This document shows positions 36,887 to 48,932 of a DNA stretch of 64,000 nucleotides, piece after piece. A program made the position numbers and the translations under genes. Numbering within the stretch: the stretch's first letter is position 1; every line of letters starts with the position of its first letter. The stretch covers positions 1 through 64,000 of the forward strand of contig NW_025935823.1 of assembly GCF_000764305.2 (NCBI RefSeq), read 5' to 3'. The notes beneath the pieces were generated by a model. It made no database searches and was not told the origin of the DNA. It saw nothing but the letters and a program-made list of their open reading frames with translations. The stretch comes from Hyalella azteca. Taxonomy: Eukaryota > Arthropoda > Malacostraca > Amphipoda > Hyalellidae.

Positions 36887-37353
36887 TTAATACTTGGTTG
36901 AATACCCTTTATTCAGCTCAACAGACACCAGTCTATTTCTATACGTCTCGACCAACGATTTGCAGATGCTGACTGGTATTTTATACCATTCTTCTTGGCA
37001 CACCACCTTAAGATTCTCAATGTTTGTTGGGGACCTTATCTTAATTTGAATCTTCAAATACCGCCACAAATTTTCAATCGGATTTAAGTCCGGCGACTGG
37101 CTTGGCCATTCCATAACGTGTACATTTCTATCAGCGAACCATTTCTTTGTGGATCTTGCAGTATGCTTAGGATCGTTATCCTGCTGGAAAATCCAATCAC
37201 CAGATAGCTCTAGTTTCTCAACAGAAGTCGTCAAATTATTTTCCAGGATGCTCAGGTAGTTTGCATCCTACCATCTATAAGTGATATGTTACCAACACCT
37301 TTTGCGGAGAAACAGCCCCAGATCATGATGTTGCCACCACCAAACTTTACACA
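36887..37353 (-). pseudogene. Tc1-type transposase, C-terminal half, frameshifted
   Basis: The minus-strand product begins [16 protein letters not shown] (from 37353), a Tc1 signature just downstream of the first catalytic Asp, and runs to LIDGRM. A frameshift near 37255-37268 follows. The next frame reads [11 protein letters not shown], then GDWIFQQDNDPKHTARSTKK, then WPSQSPDLNPIENLWRYLK, and stops at 36887. The Asp of QQDND and the Glu of PIENLW are separated by 34 residues, the DD34E spacing of Tc1 elements. The two N-terminal helix-turn-helix domains and the first catalytic Asp are missing, so the protein cannot be active. Internal ATG or TTG starts do not rescue it. Confidence 0.95.
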
Positions 37354-37357
37354 CCAA

Positions 37358-37474
37358 TTTTGAATACTATGCGTCTCTATACATAATTTAAATCACTTTT
37401 CCTGTTAAGTTTGTGTACTTACATACATTAAAATACGATTTTTCAAGTGTACGAATATTTATTTCCCCCCACTG
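37358..37474 (-). repeat. Tc1-type right inverted repeat, 117 bp
   Basis: Reverse complement of 36660-36776 with one visible mismatch. Its inner edge abuts the truncated transposase at 37353, marking the deletion junction. Confidence 0.95.
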
Positions 37475-37476
37475 TA

Positions 37477-37797
37477 ATTTTCTCTTACACAATAATTTTT
37501 TACACTTAATTTTCCCGCCATCTTTTGAATTTTATTAGTTTGTGAGATCCGTTCCACTATTTATAAGCATTCGGCGCCGTTAAACTATTTTATCGTTTCT
37601 GATTTATCCCAACTCCTTTAACTTCGGCTGTAATTATTTTGTTAATGCGTCTAGCTTCATCGCTCTGTTATGTGTCTCAACCTATCCTCTCACTGTTACC
37701 ACCTCTTCTTGTTACTCTTTATTGTTCATGCATATGTTGTTTCCCGCTGCTGATCATTCTGTTGTCTCCCTTTGAGGTATCGTGTTATTTTCCCCAG
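37477..37797. other. Non-coding, pyrimidine-rich toward the minisatellite
   Basis: No gene recognised. Words such as tttcccgctgctg and ctgttgtctccc near 37741-37770 look like decayed units of the adjoining minisatellite. Confidence 0.5.
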
Positions 37798-37990
37798 CTG
37801 TCGTCTCCCGCTGTTGCCTTCCGCAGTTGTCTCCCGCTGTTGCCTTCCGCAGTTGTCTCCCGCTGTTGCCTTCCGCAGTTGTCTCCCGCTGTTGTCTCCA
37901 ATGCGGTCTCCCGGTGTTGCCTCCCACTGTTGTCTCCCGCCATTGTCTCCCGCTGTTGTCTCCAATGTTGTCTCCTGCTTTTGTTGTCGG
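37798..37990. repeat. 13-bp minisatellite with 26-bp higher-order unit
   Basis: Units alternate gttgtctcccgct and gttgccttccgca for the first ~100 bp, giving a 26-bp higher-order period. Further on, single 13-bp units with variants (gttgtctccaatg, gttgcctcccact, attgtctcccgct) continue to about 37990. The plus strand is strongly C/T-rich, so stops are rare and long frames run through it on both strands (up to 186 codons at 37639-38199). Because 13 is not a multiple of three, the encoded repeat changes frame at each unit; I do not regard it as coding. Confidence 0.93.
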
Positions 37991-39513
37991 TCACACCGAG
38001 CGGTCTGCTCGATGCGCGCGACCAGTTCCCGCCCGGCGTAAAAAAACGCGCGCACAAAACCATTTCCAGGTTTAGGCAGCGTTCACACTTATTTACTCGG
38101 GACGGTCGGAGCATTAGATCTGTGGCGGTGCAGGAGATCCACGGAAGAGAAGCTGATGAATGTCTCAAGATGTTGAACATATTTGAACCCCGTACCTAGT
38201 TTTTTTGACGGATAGGAAACACTCAGTCCCACATTAATCTAGAAATGGTTTTAATAAGGACTTAATGTAAGAACTTGACTTGACTAGCGGATTGAATTTA
38301 TCCACGCACGTTTTTTCATCGATATTATTCCTGATTTGTGTCGAGTTAACATTTTTATGTAACGCAACAAGCATCAAATCTTGTATACTCAATTGGTTGC
38401 AGCTTTTACCCCAGGGAAAGTTTTTGATGGGCTTGATGTTCAAAAAATGAATTAAAACTGAATAAAAAATGTGAAATAGGAATGAGAATGCGACGTAAAG
38501 TATGCACGAATACCGTCATCTCATTGTTGAAAGTGATTCGTTCTATTGCCCTGCTACTCTGAAGGGCTTATGCGATACAAGATGTTTTTTTTACAATAAA
38601 AGCACGCGTCTCAAGTGGCGTTCGATAGTCGCGACCGCGGTCTGTGGCTGCGCCACGAGGTGAGAACTTTTGCCTGCCGCAGCCCGCGCTGCGTGTCGTT
38701 GTTATGCTCTCGATACTCGTGTTGCATTCGGCATATCCGACAGCTTTAGTGAAATCCGTTCGGTATTGATGGATTTATGGCTGGCAGAGTTGAACGTCAA
38801 GTTAGGTTTTGCGTTCGAGTGCGCAGGCCAGTTCGCAGGCGAGTTCGCTGAAGTGTCGATCCGGTAAGCATTAGCTTGCTTGTGAGTAGCAATTATAACG
38901 ATTGCTGTGTGAATATTGTGTGGTTAAGTAAGCTTGGATTTTTAGCCCCTAATCAAATAATCAATGAAAAATCATCACTATTTGTTCTAAAGTTATAATT
39001 TCACGAGTTAAGCCGGTAATTGTACTGCAACATAGTTTGCTAGAGCTTGATGAATAATAGATTCTGGATTCACGTTGCGTTGTGACAAATTATTTTAGTG
39101 AAAAAAAAATAATAGCTCGGTGTATTCATCGATAGCATTTCTAAATTATTTTTGCTTACTTTCCATTGTCAGTAAAGTATTCTCTTCGAATGGTGGTTCA
39201 ATGCGTTGAAGAAATTATCACTTTTCTTGTTTATTAAAGTCTCTCATTATAAATCACTCGTTTTCTTTCGGAGGACGCCGCGTTTTCTTCTTGCTTATAG
39301 ATTCCGTCTACACCTCCAGGAGATTCCATGAATTCTTTTCCAGGCTTCATATTTGTACATAGTTATTGTCTACATTCGAAACAGCGAAACGGATTGAGTT
39401 ATGAAACCTCAACGTATTTTCAAGCATCAAGCAGATAATAATAAGAATTGTCGTAATCGCGCTAGCAGTAGCTAGCCGTTCGGTGGATTGCTGATGGCGA
39501 TGCACTGCGTGAA
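37991..39513. other. Non-coding, with a CpG-rich patch at 38590-38870
   Basis: Around 38590-38870 the sequence is GC- and CpG-rich and contains gaccgcggtc (a palindrome) and gtgg-ctgcg-ccac. It ends at a good splice-donor-like ccg|gtaagc (38864). A 5' non-coding exon or promoter is possible but nothing proves it. The plus frame at 38670-38867 has no recognisable domain. The rest is AT-rich. Confidence 0.3.
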
Positions 39514-39725
39514 GACAAATTATCACATAATGACAACCCTGCACCACGTAGGTCAGGCCTCAGTACGACAAATGATTAGACCTCCTACACTGCGTAGGCC
39601 AGGCGTGGGGACAAATTATCAGACCCTTAGACCTGCGTGAGCCAGCCGTGAGGACAAGTTATCAGACCCCCTGCACTGCATGAGCCATGGGTAGGTAGGA
39701 TAAATTATATTATCAAACCCTATGG
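39514..39725. repeat. Degenerate 43-53-bp tandem array, five units
   Basis: Units begin with gacaaattatcagaccc or a variant at 39514, 39567, 39610, 39654 and 39699, followed by ctgcactgcgtaggccaggcgt-like sequence. The middle units are best conserved, with a period of 43-45 bp. Confidence 0.85.
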
Positions 39726-42258
39726 ACTAAAGACTCTGTGGGTAATAAGAGTTACTGTTCTATCCTCTGCTGCACTAATAATGAGAGCTGTTGTACGCAC
39801 CACTCCTTACTTCCAGAAAATTGTATTTTATTTTCATGCTCAATGTGTCAGTCTCTATTTTTTGGAGAGCGCATCAATGATCGTCATGCATCGAGCCCTT
39901 CATTTGTCGGCTGTAATGGATTCACAGTTGCTATGAATCGTTGTCACAGAACGACGGAATTAATCTTGACATTAATATTGATAGTTAGTATTAATTCAAG
40001 GAAAATCCGTCCGAAAGCAAAGACAAACTTCGAAAATCTTGGACTGAAATGACTCGCTTCACTCACAGATGGCCTGATCGCAACAAATTTAACTGTGCTT
40101 TGTACCTTGCTTTTGCTTTTAAATCTGCTGATAGCATGAGACTGTTTTCCAATCGCCTCTGAACTGTTAATGAGTTTTAAAAAAATTTGTATCAACTTCA
40201 GAAAATTTTGTAAATTAAAAATTGAAAATTGCACATTTTCATTCATGACTACTTTTAAAAATTCATCAACAGCCAATGTGTTTCGAAAAATTCTCAAATA
40301 AGATTGGTGTCAGCGCTAGTTGGGAACCGGAAGCACCGCGCCTGCGGTTTTGTTGATTGGTCATGTTTGCCATTAAGCTCAGTTAACTTTAGAATATACT
40401 TGCTAAATTTCCGCTAACTGCGCATGTGAAAATTTATTTCTATTTTTAACAACAGTTATAACATATTGATCTCGGCGCTGAAGTGTAGGCCTGATGTGGC
40501 CTGTCGCGTTTAACTTTTATCCTATATATATAAGTTTTTATATAACTATAAACTATATATATATAACTTTTTATATAACTTTTATACTATAAATATTATA
40601 TAACATACTTTTTATTCATTTGTTGCGTTTTCTGTTCCTCATGAAAAAAGTAACTGGTGTAATAATTCGGAACCCAGGTTATTACCGCGCGTCAATAACT
40701 CCAACCGTGTTATTCAAGGAAACATTTCACAATTAGAATAACATGAGAGTTTGAGGAAGAACTTCACTTGTCAGAATGGCCGCTCGGTGGCAGTGGCGCT
40801 ACTGTCAGGTTCGCGTGTCAGGACCTAATTTGCCTCCTTCAAAGGACCTGCGTTGTGCCATAAGTCTTAGGGAGTCTAGAGGACTGGCGGGCGTAGTCTT
40901 AGTTTTAATACTTACCCATCTTTTGGGTGCACAAATTCGAGTCGACGCTTGGCAGTAAAATGCTTGTTTAATATTATTACCGGATTACAATGCACAAAGT
41001 GTAGGACAGGCAACGAAAGGAATACATTGCCTGTTAACTTTTGTCACCTTGTTGATATATGACAACGAAGATTAAAGTTCATAAAAGTTTTATATTACCT
41101 TGTACGAGTCATTACTTTTTATATGTTTTATTTACAGAATTGATGCTAATATTTCAATTCTGATGAACTAATGGGTTTTGCGGATATAATCATATGTGTT
41201 AATTTGATATATTGTCAAAAAATTTGTAAGAAATTTATTCCCGAGGAACATAAAACGAAATCGCGTCTAGTTATGCTTTAGAGCAGAATAATAATTTTTG
41301 TGCATACTTCATCCAAATGTGTAATGCTACAGTATGGGGAGGAAATGTCTGGTGATGAGATTTATTTTCATGTCTAAGCCGTGAAAACTCCACAAGAGCG
41401 ATCCGTCTCCGAGATCGAGAGCGTCTCATTGCCAAGCATTACCATATATAATATACTCACTGCGCTGAAAATGATTCTCCATGACGTGCAAATTTTATGT
41501 CATATGGCGAGAAGTCTTTGAGACGAGTCACGTAGAGAGCTTTTGTTGACTTAATTTCTCCAACAATAACACAATTTATTATACGCGGAGTATATTGAAC
41601 GAATGTAGTATGAGAATAAATTTCTTTTCTTCTTACGTACTGAGTACTGACGTACATTGAAAAGCGAGTCGCCTCCACTTTGTCACCAGAATGCAATCAA
41701 AATTTATTTGAGGAGAAAATCACAAATTAATTTACGTTTTAGACTTGATCATTGTCATGTATCACGAATTCATGTATCCTTGTAGCTTATCCATTTCTAT
41801 GGTAGCATGCATGGGAGTCGGGTTCCTCCAGTTACTTATCATATCAATAAGACGATTAGATACTCGTATTTACAATCAGTACTATCTCCGATCGTTGAAG
41901 ATAAGAAGAATTCCATAACTTTAAAACATTTAAATTGAGGTTTCTGAGTCGTTACCATCTTGTTTTGCTTAAATAAATAAATATTTTATATGCTTCCGTT
42001 ATCAATGCATTGGTAATAGCAATGCCTTGGCGAATAACAGTGCAAAACCATTTGCAGTTGTTCTCAAATTGGTTCAGGAGAAAGTGTTGCTTGGAAACTC
42101 TGGCTGGCCTGCCTATGTATGAGTTCCAAGCAAGACCTGTAAACCTGAGGGACTTTCACAGCGAGCACACGCCTGTCGTATTCTGCATCTCGCTGGCCAT
42201 ATAACAGACTGCATCCATAAACAGCAACGTGCACTGAAGCGCTACCGGACAAATTGAC
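39726..42258. other. Non-coding stretch
   Basis: No gene recognised. 40520-40610 is a low-complexity tata/ataac tract with internal inverted symmetry. The minus-strand 117-codon frame at 39944-40297 is AT-rich and lacks a recognisable domain. Confidence 0.5.
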
Positions 42259-42426
42259 TTAGGCTCCCGTTACATAGCCCTTGGGTTCGCCGTCGCGACA
42301 GAACTTTCTAATCTTGCCCGCTTCGAAAGCCTCCGTATCCCGGCAAATTTGCTCACGGACGAGAATTGCGGACTCGCCCCAAATCTGGAACAGAGTGAGT
42401 GCGCTCAGGACTCTGTTGCGGGGCAT
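42259..42426 (-). CDS. Candidate small ORF or terminal exon, 55 codons, unknown product
   Basis: On the minus strand an ATG at 42424-42426 opens 55 codons to TAA at 42259-42261. By hand count, G+C by codon position is about 60% (first), 47% (second) and 65% (third), in a window near 38% overall; this is the pattern of real coding DNA. The protein starts MPRNRVLSALTLFQIWGESA and ends GKIRKFCRDGEPKGYVTGA, soluble and mixed-charge. Inside the frame, ctctgttccag precedes ATTTGG (about 42384) and would serve as a splice acceptor. The unit could therefore be the last exon of a gene encoding the final 40 residues, or a free-standing small ORF. I do not recognise the family. No supporting neighbour exon was identified on this strand. 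Confidence 0.35.
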   Translation of the reverse strand: MPRNRVLSALTLFQIWGESAILVREQICRDTEAFEAGKIRKFCRDGEPKGYVTGA

Positions 42427-44693
42427 AGTCGGTGAAGTTATCTGCGTTCACATCCCTGATATTTTTGCAACGGGATCAAAGTCGTCGAATTATCCGGGTT
42501 GAAAACGCGCAGACATTGGAAAATTGATTTCTTATTTATGAAATTTCTCAATTATAATTGGATGATGTTTTGCATCAATCTTCAAGATGAAATTTCTCCA
42601 TCATAAATGTAGAAATTTCATATCAATCTTTATAATAACGGTTTATATTACCTAAATATTTTCTTGCAAGGTAGTGCTGGAAGCAGATCAACAAAAGTAC
42701 TGCTGTGGAATAATTTCTTCGTCCAGTCTAGATTAAATTTCAATGAGAATTAACATTTTTTTCGATAGCCAATACGATGTTTGGTTTGATATTTTCAGAT
42801 AACATAGATTTTCTGTTTCCAAAATAAGACGTTGGCAATAACATCGACGCAGCAATTTTTACGTCTCTGGCATCCAAAATTGATAATATTTTTCACACAA
42901 TTTATTGGTCCAGTATTCGCATAAATAACCCAGCGTTCGTGTGGGCGAAGTAGATTTTTCTTCTATTTCGAGAGCCTGATTTAGATCATCGATGCAAGAT
43001 TATGCATGGCTGACCGTGTCAATATGGTGCTAAATGAACCCTGATTGCCATCTTCCTCACAACGCGAAGAGAAATTGGAAGAAATTCCTCGGCTCGCGTG
43101 CCAAAATTACAGGCTGATCGAAGACGTTTGTCATTGGGTGCAAACGATGTACTTTTATAACCCAAAAATAGAAAAAATAGCCAAAAATTGTTTGAGCAAG
43201 AACGATCCTGCGAAATGGACAGCTTAATTATCATCGAATTTCTACCCCTAGCTTCGCATTCTACAGAATTGAGTTATAAATCTGTGGACGTCCAAGTGCA
43301 CGCGAAAAGGTACTGAATAAACGGCAATTTTCCCATAGCTCTTCTATGCTTTTTAGTGCTTTTAGTACTGATGACATTTTACATCAATCTTTAAGTGAAA
43401 GAAAACTGAAGGGCAGAGCAGCCTCGTGAATTGTCAATTGTAATGATGGTATGTCGTTGAATCCTGCTACAAGTGTCAGAAAGGGTCCCTGAAAAATGAA
43501 TACTTCGCAGCTTGCAGCCTGATAACTCCCAGCGATGCTCAATGGGGAAAATTTTTCGTTTATTTTCACGCTATAGTTCGGCATGGATGCGCTAGACGGC
43601 TAGAGGAATGACAAGTTTCAAGAATTTCGAGGGCTCGTATTCGATCGGACCAGAATTTACGAAAGCTCCGTTATTTATGCGGCACCGCGACGTGACATTT
43701 GCGTATTCCATGCACCTTTTAGATATTTTTTGCATAGAAACTTCGAAATTCTTTGTTATATTCTAATGCAATTGCCGACACAATAGTCGAAGAAACCTCT
43801 TGCTTACATACGCTGGCAACTTTCTTGTGAAATATATTTTTCTTCAGGAAACAGTGATGTGCAGCTGGAAAATATTTTACGGATACACGAGTGCATGATA
43901 TCCTCTCAATTGCAAGTTTTATATTTATTCGTTACCAAACTAATAATATAGTTGTTTATTTTAACTAGTTTGATAGTTGTGCATGTATGCACAGAATTAT
44001 ATGAGTGTAATATTTTTGCCTGATTTAGCAGTAAATTTTTTTGGGGAAACAAGTTTTTATTCTAACTTACCTATACGTATGGGTTTTCTGGCCAATGTCT
44101 TTTGTTAAAAGTTACCAAAGATCTCTCGAAAATTGTAGGAACTTATAAAAATTACTCTCTTGTGTTATGTCGGTAATTGCGATGCCTAATCCATACAAGA
44201 TTTGTTAGGTTATAGTACTTCCTAGTGAAACACAATGGGCCAGACAAGCCAGACGTGGCAATCAAGGTTGTACGTTATTTTCATGAGCCGAATTAGGCCT
44301 GATAACGAGCTTGTGCTATAGCGATACCTCGTTCATATCTCGAGACGTAACTGACCTTTTCGAGAGCACCTCGTAAATGAGATGGACTTTGAATAGATTA
44401 TATCACTTTTTTATTGCCGGTGAAGTCGGTGCCATTATACAGTATTGATATGCTCGCAATTTATATGATGGTTGTTCCTTCGAGTTGCGTACTTGTGTGC
44501 TATAAAATAATCATTAAAATAACGTCTATACGATTGTTGGACCTATATATGACGATGCATTCTAAAATTCGTCTTACCTATGCCTGGGTTTTTCTGCGGA
44601 CGTGTTTTTTGTATGTTTGTACCGTACCGTAATTGATATACTCTATTTATTTTGAAAAATATAAGGCTTACATAAATCAATAAAAAAGTTCTG
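42427..44693. other. Non-coding stretch
   Basis: No gene recognised. A 49-bp direct duplication starts at about 42538 and 42587 (both copies begin atgaaatttctc). Otherwise ordinary AT-rich sequence. Confidence 0.5.
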
Positions 44694-44695
44694 TA

Positions 44696-44908
44696 CACTG
44701 TTAGAAAAAACGGTGAAAAAACGGTCCCACTGGCGTTCTGGTGGCCGATGGCCCCGTGAAAATAAACTGTTTCGCCGTTTTTATCAGATGTTTTACGGAT
44801 TTCTAGTGTTAAATTAGAATAAAAACGGCGACACGGTGTTTCTTTCACGTGCTGACCGGCCACTGAAACGCCGGTATAATACCGTTAACGGTAATTTTTC
44901 TAACAGTG
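44696..44908. mobile_element. TA-flanked MITE, 213 bp
   Basis: The element begins cactgttagaaaaa and ends with its exact reverse complement, with TA immediately outside on both sides (44694-44695 and 44909-44910). Internally, cgccgtttttat (44773-44784) is the exact reverse complement of ataaaaacggcg (44819-44830), and the outer arms share acggt/accgt words, so much of the element folds back on itself. It encodes no transposase. Structure and target site fit a non-autonomous Tc1/mariner-type MITE. Its termini differ from those of the Tc1-type element at 36660, so it belongs to another family. Confidence 0.9.
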
Positions 44909-44910
44909 TA

Positions 44911-46002
44911 GTATTGGCAATGTTTGGTGAAGTTTTATTCGTCGCTGTGTTCTAGTGTTGCCCTCCGTCAATTGAGTGAATTAAGATACAAGTGCCGATT
45001 TGCTGAGCATTATTGAACTTAATTTGTACTGCTCTTGCTCTCGATCAATGATCAAGATTCATACGAAAGTACGTTTCGCACTTCTAGTGCCGTTGAACTC
45101 ATTACCGTTATTAGTTTATTTGCATTCTATTCCACCTCTCGAGCTGATCCTTTTAATCAAATAATAGGCCAATTTATGGCGCCTTTTATCTCTAAGCTTA
45201 TCAGCTATTGCGGTGTTTTTGTGAGCTTCGAGCTACAGGAAACGCTTACCTCTGTGCACTTCATTCATCACTCTGCTTTGTAAACTATGCTGATCAAATT
45301 TAAAGCGTTTGGTCCTAGACATTTTGCGATGAGGGTGCTAGGTTTCAAATTCATACACTTTAATTCGAAAGACGTGCCATTAAGATCTCTTCATAAGACG
45401 CTGCTGTTAAAAATGTTTTGCTTTCTTCAGTGTGCAATATAGCGCCTCTTGAGCGAATTTCCATTAAAGTAGCAGGTAAAAACATAACGTTTATTTATAT
45501 CGGCATTGCGCCGAAATTTTCTTTGTCACCTCCATTTGTGGTGCTGAAGCGTACACCATACGTTGCTCGAACAGCGAGTGTACAGACAGTCTCCTGTGGG
45601 TTGCAGTTATCGCGTATTTTTTTTTATTTAACAATCGAGTGAGTTGTGGCTTTTTATACGCTTTATCTTCGCATGAAAGTCGCGCAGGTTTAGAGATCAA
45701 TTAGCTTCACTCAGGTCAGAAGTTGTGTTCGGGCGCCTGTGGAGTTGTGACCCAAATGACTTCATTTGAAAGACAAAGAGTAAGACACACAAGGTTCAAG
45801 CTTGCTTAGCAAGAGCGGTAGCTCTGTGTACGGCTACAGCTGGAAACGGTGTCAAGTCTAGCATTGTCTTGCTAACAAAAGACATGTTACATAACAACAC
45901 GCTTGTCGCACGACAACATCCTCTGCTGCTGCGCTAAACATAGGCCTGCAAAGGACTGCAGGCGGCTGCATGGTATTCTATTTTGACGGCCCTTTACCAG
46001 TC
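44911..46002. other. Non-coding stretch
   Basis: No gene, RNA or element recognised; open frames of 69-82 codons are AT-rich and unsupported. Confidence 0.5.
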
Positions 46003-46028
46003 ACGACGAAATGCGTGCATTTCGTCGT
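46003..46028. repeat. Perfect inverted repeat: 12-bp arms
   Basis: acgacgaaatgc (46003-46014) and gcatttcgtcgt (46017-46028) are exact reverse complements with only gt between them. No terminal duplication was seen. Confidence 0.88.
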
Positions 46029-46435
46029 TACATTTTTTGGAACGACGGAATAAATTCCCTTTTTGTCCACACAATGGAATTGCTCTATTTTCGTGCTATC
46101 GCCAGACAGATTACGTTAGCCATGAATTGCAAGATACTGCAATTTACATCATTTATGTATTCAATTTAGTAGTTATTTCATATTCATTTTTAGATTCTTA
46201 ATATATTATACTGTTATTTGCAATTTTAAATTTTTATCCAAATATTTTTTGATAAATAATATGCGTTGAAACTCATCTTATTTGATTTCTATTGTTTTTG
46301 TTAATTGATCAAAAATGAAGTGTGAATTACTGGCATTCGAGCTCTTCCTTCTTTAAAAATAAAATAAAAACTGTTCCACGCGACATCCCGCTGAGAATCG
46401 TTTTGCGAACGAAAGTTAATTTATGATGTATCATC

Positions 46436-46550
46436 CATCAAACGAAAATCAGCAGTGATGATCGATCGCTTATCGAACGACAAATCATCATTGATGATAG
46501 ATCACTTAACGAAAGATAAAACGTCACCGATTATAGATGGCTTCTCGCAC
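46436..46550. repeat. Degenerate ~37-bp tandem triplet
   Basis: Three units of the type aacga(a/c)aaatca-tgatgat-gatcacttaacg follow each other. The first two are clear; the third is diverged (aaagataaaacgtcaccgat). Confidence 0.55.
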
Positions 46551-48932
46551 GAAACTTTATTCCTGGCTACAGATCAGCTTAGCCTGACAGATCTGTTAAA
46601 AAAAGTATTCGTTTTGGATTTATAGTATCAACTTTCTTATTTTTCTTCTTAGGGTTCAGTTACTTAGCTTAAACTTCTCGTGCAGATAGTTCGTTAAAAA
46701 ATTACAATTATTCATTTCTCCGCTCATTATTTATCAATCACGGCAGCTTGAGTTTCTCCCTTTGATGTCGCATGATGCGTGATCAACTTCAAGATTACCG
46801 AGCCTCAGATGATGATGGACGTTAGAAACGTTCCTGCATTCAGCCTGCAGTGTCCAATACGGCACGTCCTGGTATATCTTTGTTGTTAGGTCTTAAGTTC
46901 ATTCAAGCATATATTCCATTAATTACTTAATTTACAAGCGTTTAAATATTTTTCTGACCACTAACAGGGAAAATTTGTTTCACAAAATGTAGAAATGTCC
47001 GCCGCTTCACAACAACTTTCTTCCCTTACTCGATACGCCTATAGTCGCTTCTTCTATTAGTTACGTTTATATGTTTTGATGATCAAGAGACGTGGAAATT
47101 CGTAACTCTTTAAGCTAGTGGACATCGTCTACCAGGCCAGGCTTTCAATGCTCGACTTGAGCAAGTTCCTCCTCTTTGAATCCTACACGGAGAAAGCACG
47201 CAAGCTTTGCACTTGACTCGGCAATCAATCTCGGCGTTTGTATACTTGGAGGCAAACGCGGCGGGTGATGGCTTATGGGATAACATTTCGTATCATCAGG
47301 ACGAGGTTCTCGCTTCATACGTCGCTGCATTCGATTTGGAAACCGAGAAACAAGTATGCATTTATCGCATCACCTCGAGTATGTTAACGGTGGGAACTCG
47401 TATAGCAACAACCGCGGTACATAGCGTCAACTGTGAACAGTTTACTGGATAAGTAGAAACCGAACTAATTGCATTTATCTGCCATCATTACCGTTATATG
47501 ACTTGTGAATTGCAGTCAATAGAAAAAGAGTATGGAAGCCTCAAAATTGATGTGAAAATTCTAATTAAACTTAGGTCAAGAAATCATTAATTTGGCTGGA
47601 GGGTGTCTTCGTCGATATGTGAAGTAACCAAGCCTCTTAACTAGACCTTTTGCGTGCTCGAGCGTTATCTTTGTGTTAGCCCTTCTTTGCTTTAGTAGAC
47701 AAAATGCTTTTATTATTCACGATTGTGTTCTCAACTTTTTATTAACAGTAAATTGTGGCTTCAAGAGTTTGGTTCATCAAAAATTCGAATGGATATGGAA
47801 CTTTGTGCAGCCTCTTCCAAGCACTCATATTCCAAATACAATATCTGGAGAGGCAAATTTGAAGTCAACATTTTTTAACTCATACTTGCACATTTGCCAA
47901 TTTCTAATTCTCTATTTGGTGAAGGGAAAAATTTACATGAGAAATAAAACGATTCCCAGAACTCTACAAAAATTTTCTTCAGCTTTATGATGACTTTTAG
48001 GTTCAGTTAACTCCTGACCCATATCTGCGTTGTTTGCCGTATCTATATGTTTACTCCCTCAAATTTCCCCGAGATGAAGCCGAGCTCTTCAAGTGAGACT
48101 CTACGATGACTGTCTAGAATAAGTTATATTTGCATAGGCCTGGTAGGCTTCTCTCTGCTTTTCCCATCCTTTCACTTTTTATGGCAGTGCGCAGCGGCTG
48201 TCATGGACACACGGTGATGTCAAACAATGAGCTGCCGTACACGGTGAATATTTTCCATAATACTCGCTTCCATTTCATCGCGAACTCGTTGAATTCCATT
48301 AAATTTTAGGAATTTAAATTTAATATTTTCAGTAATTCTGTTTTCTTTCTCTCAATAAATATCCAAATAATATAAAAGGAACCATAAATTGTGTCAATAG
48401 GCCACAGACGGTAAGAATTACATTGTAATCAGCAACGCAAAGAATATATTTTTAGTTGTATACAACTTGCTCTACGCTTCGGCGAAAGGGGACAATGGAG
48501 ATGCCTTACGTGTGTTGCAACAAAAACTGAAAATTAACAATATTGTACTTCGCGATAGAGTTGCCGTAATGTCAATGAAATGATACAAAACTTGGTTAAT
48601 CAAGTTGATTTATTTTCTAAGGAGTACACGAGGACATCGAAGTTTAAGTGGTACGGTGGGACATAGGGACGCTTACTTAGTAACACATAACAGCATATTC
48701 TTTTGACCTGATACTGCCTATTCCATAAAACATGTTCTATCCATGTCTCTATTGCTTGGATGAGACTTTTATTCCCAATCATGTACTTCGTTCATAATTC
48801 TTGATAAATTTGTTGGTGTTTTTCGCTGATTACGTGAGCAGGCGAATAGCAAATCTCTTATCGAGGCTTTTTGACAGGAAAAGCGATGAAACTGTTGATG
48901 TATTCGTTAACACATGTTAAATAAATTATATA
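46551..48932. other. Non-coding, with one better open frame at 47207-47452
   Basis: The plus frame at 47207-47452 has 81 codons, third-position G+C near 53%, and an acidic protein-like composition (LEANAAGDGLWDNISYHQDE), but starts at TTG rather than ATG. A minus frame overlaps it. I recognise no family and see no convincing splice sites. The rest of the stretch holds nothing supportable. Confidence 0.2.

Larger units (their letters stand above)
36660..37474 (-). mobile_element. Tc1-type transposon, 815 bp, internally deleted
   Basis: The element begins cagtggggggaaataaat and ends with the reverse complement, flanked by TA on both sides (36658-36659 and 37475-37476), the usual Tc1/mariner target duplication. 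It is shorter than a full Tc1-type element of about 1.3-1.7 kb. The right repeat is joined almost directly to the middle of the transposase, so the 5' half of the gene is gone. The 116/117 match between the two inverted repeats suggests little drift since insertion. A second copy of tattcgtaca at 36851-36860, 174 bp inside the outer one at 36677-36686, resembles the paired transposase-binding sites of IR/DR-type elements. Confidence 0.95.

Noticed and set aside
37639..38199. 186-codon frame across the 13-bp minisatellite
   Set aside because: The repeat is pyrimidine-rich and stop-poor in every frame, its period is not a multiple of three, and equally long frames run on the other strand.
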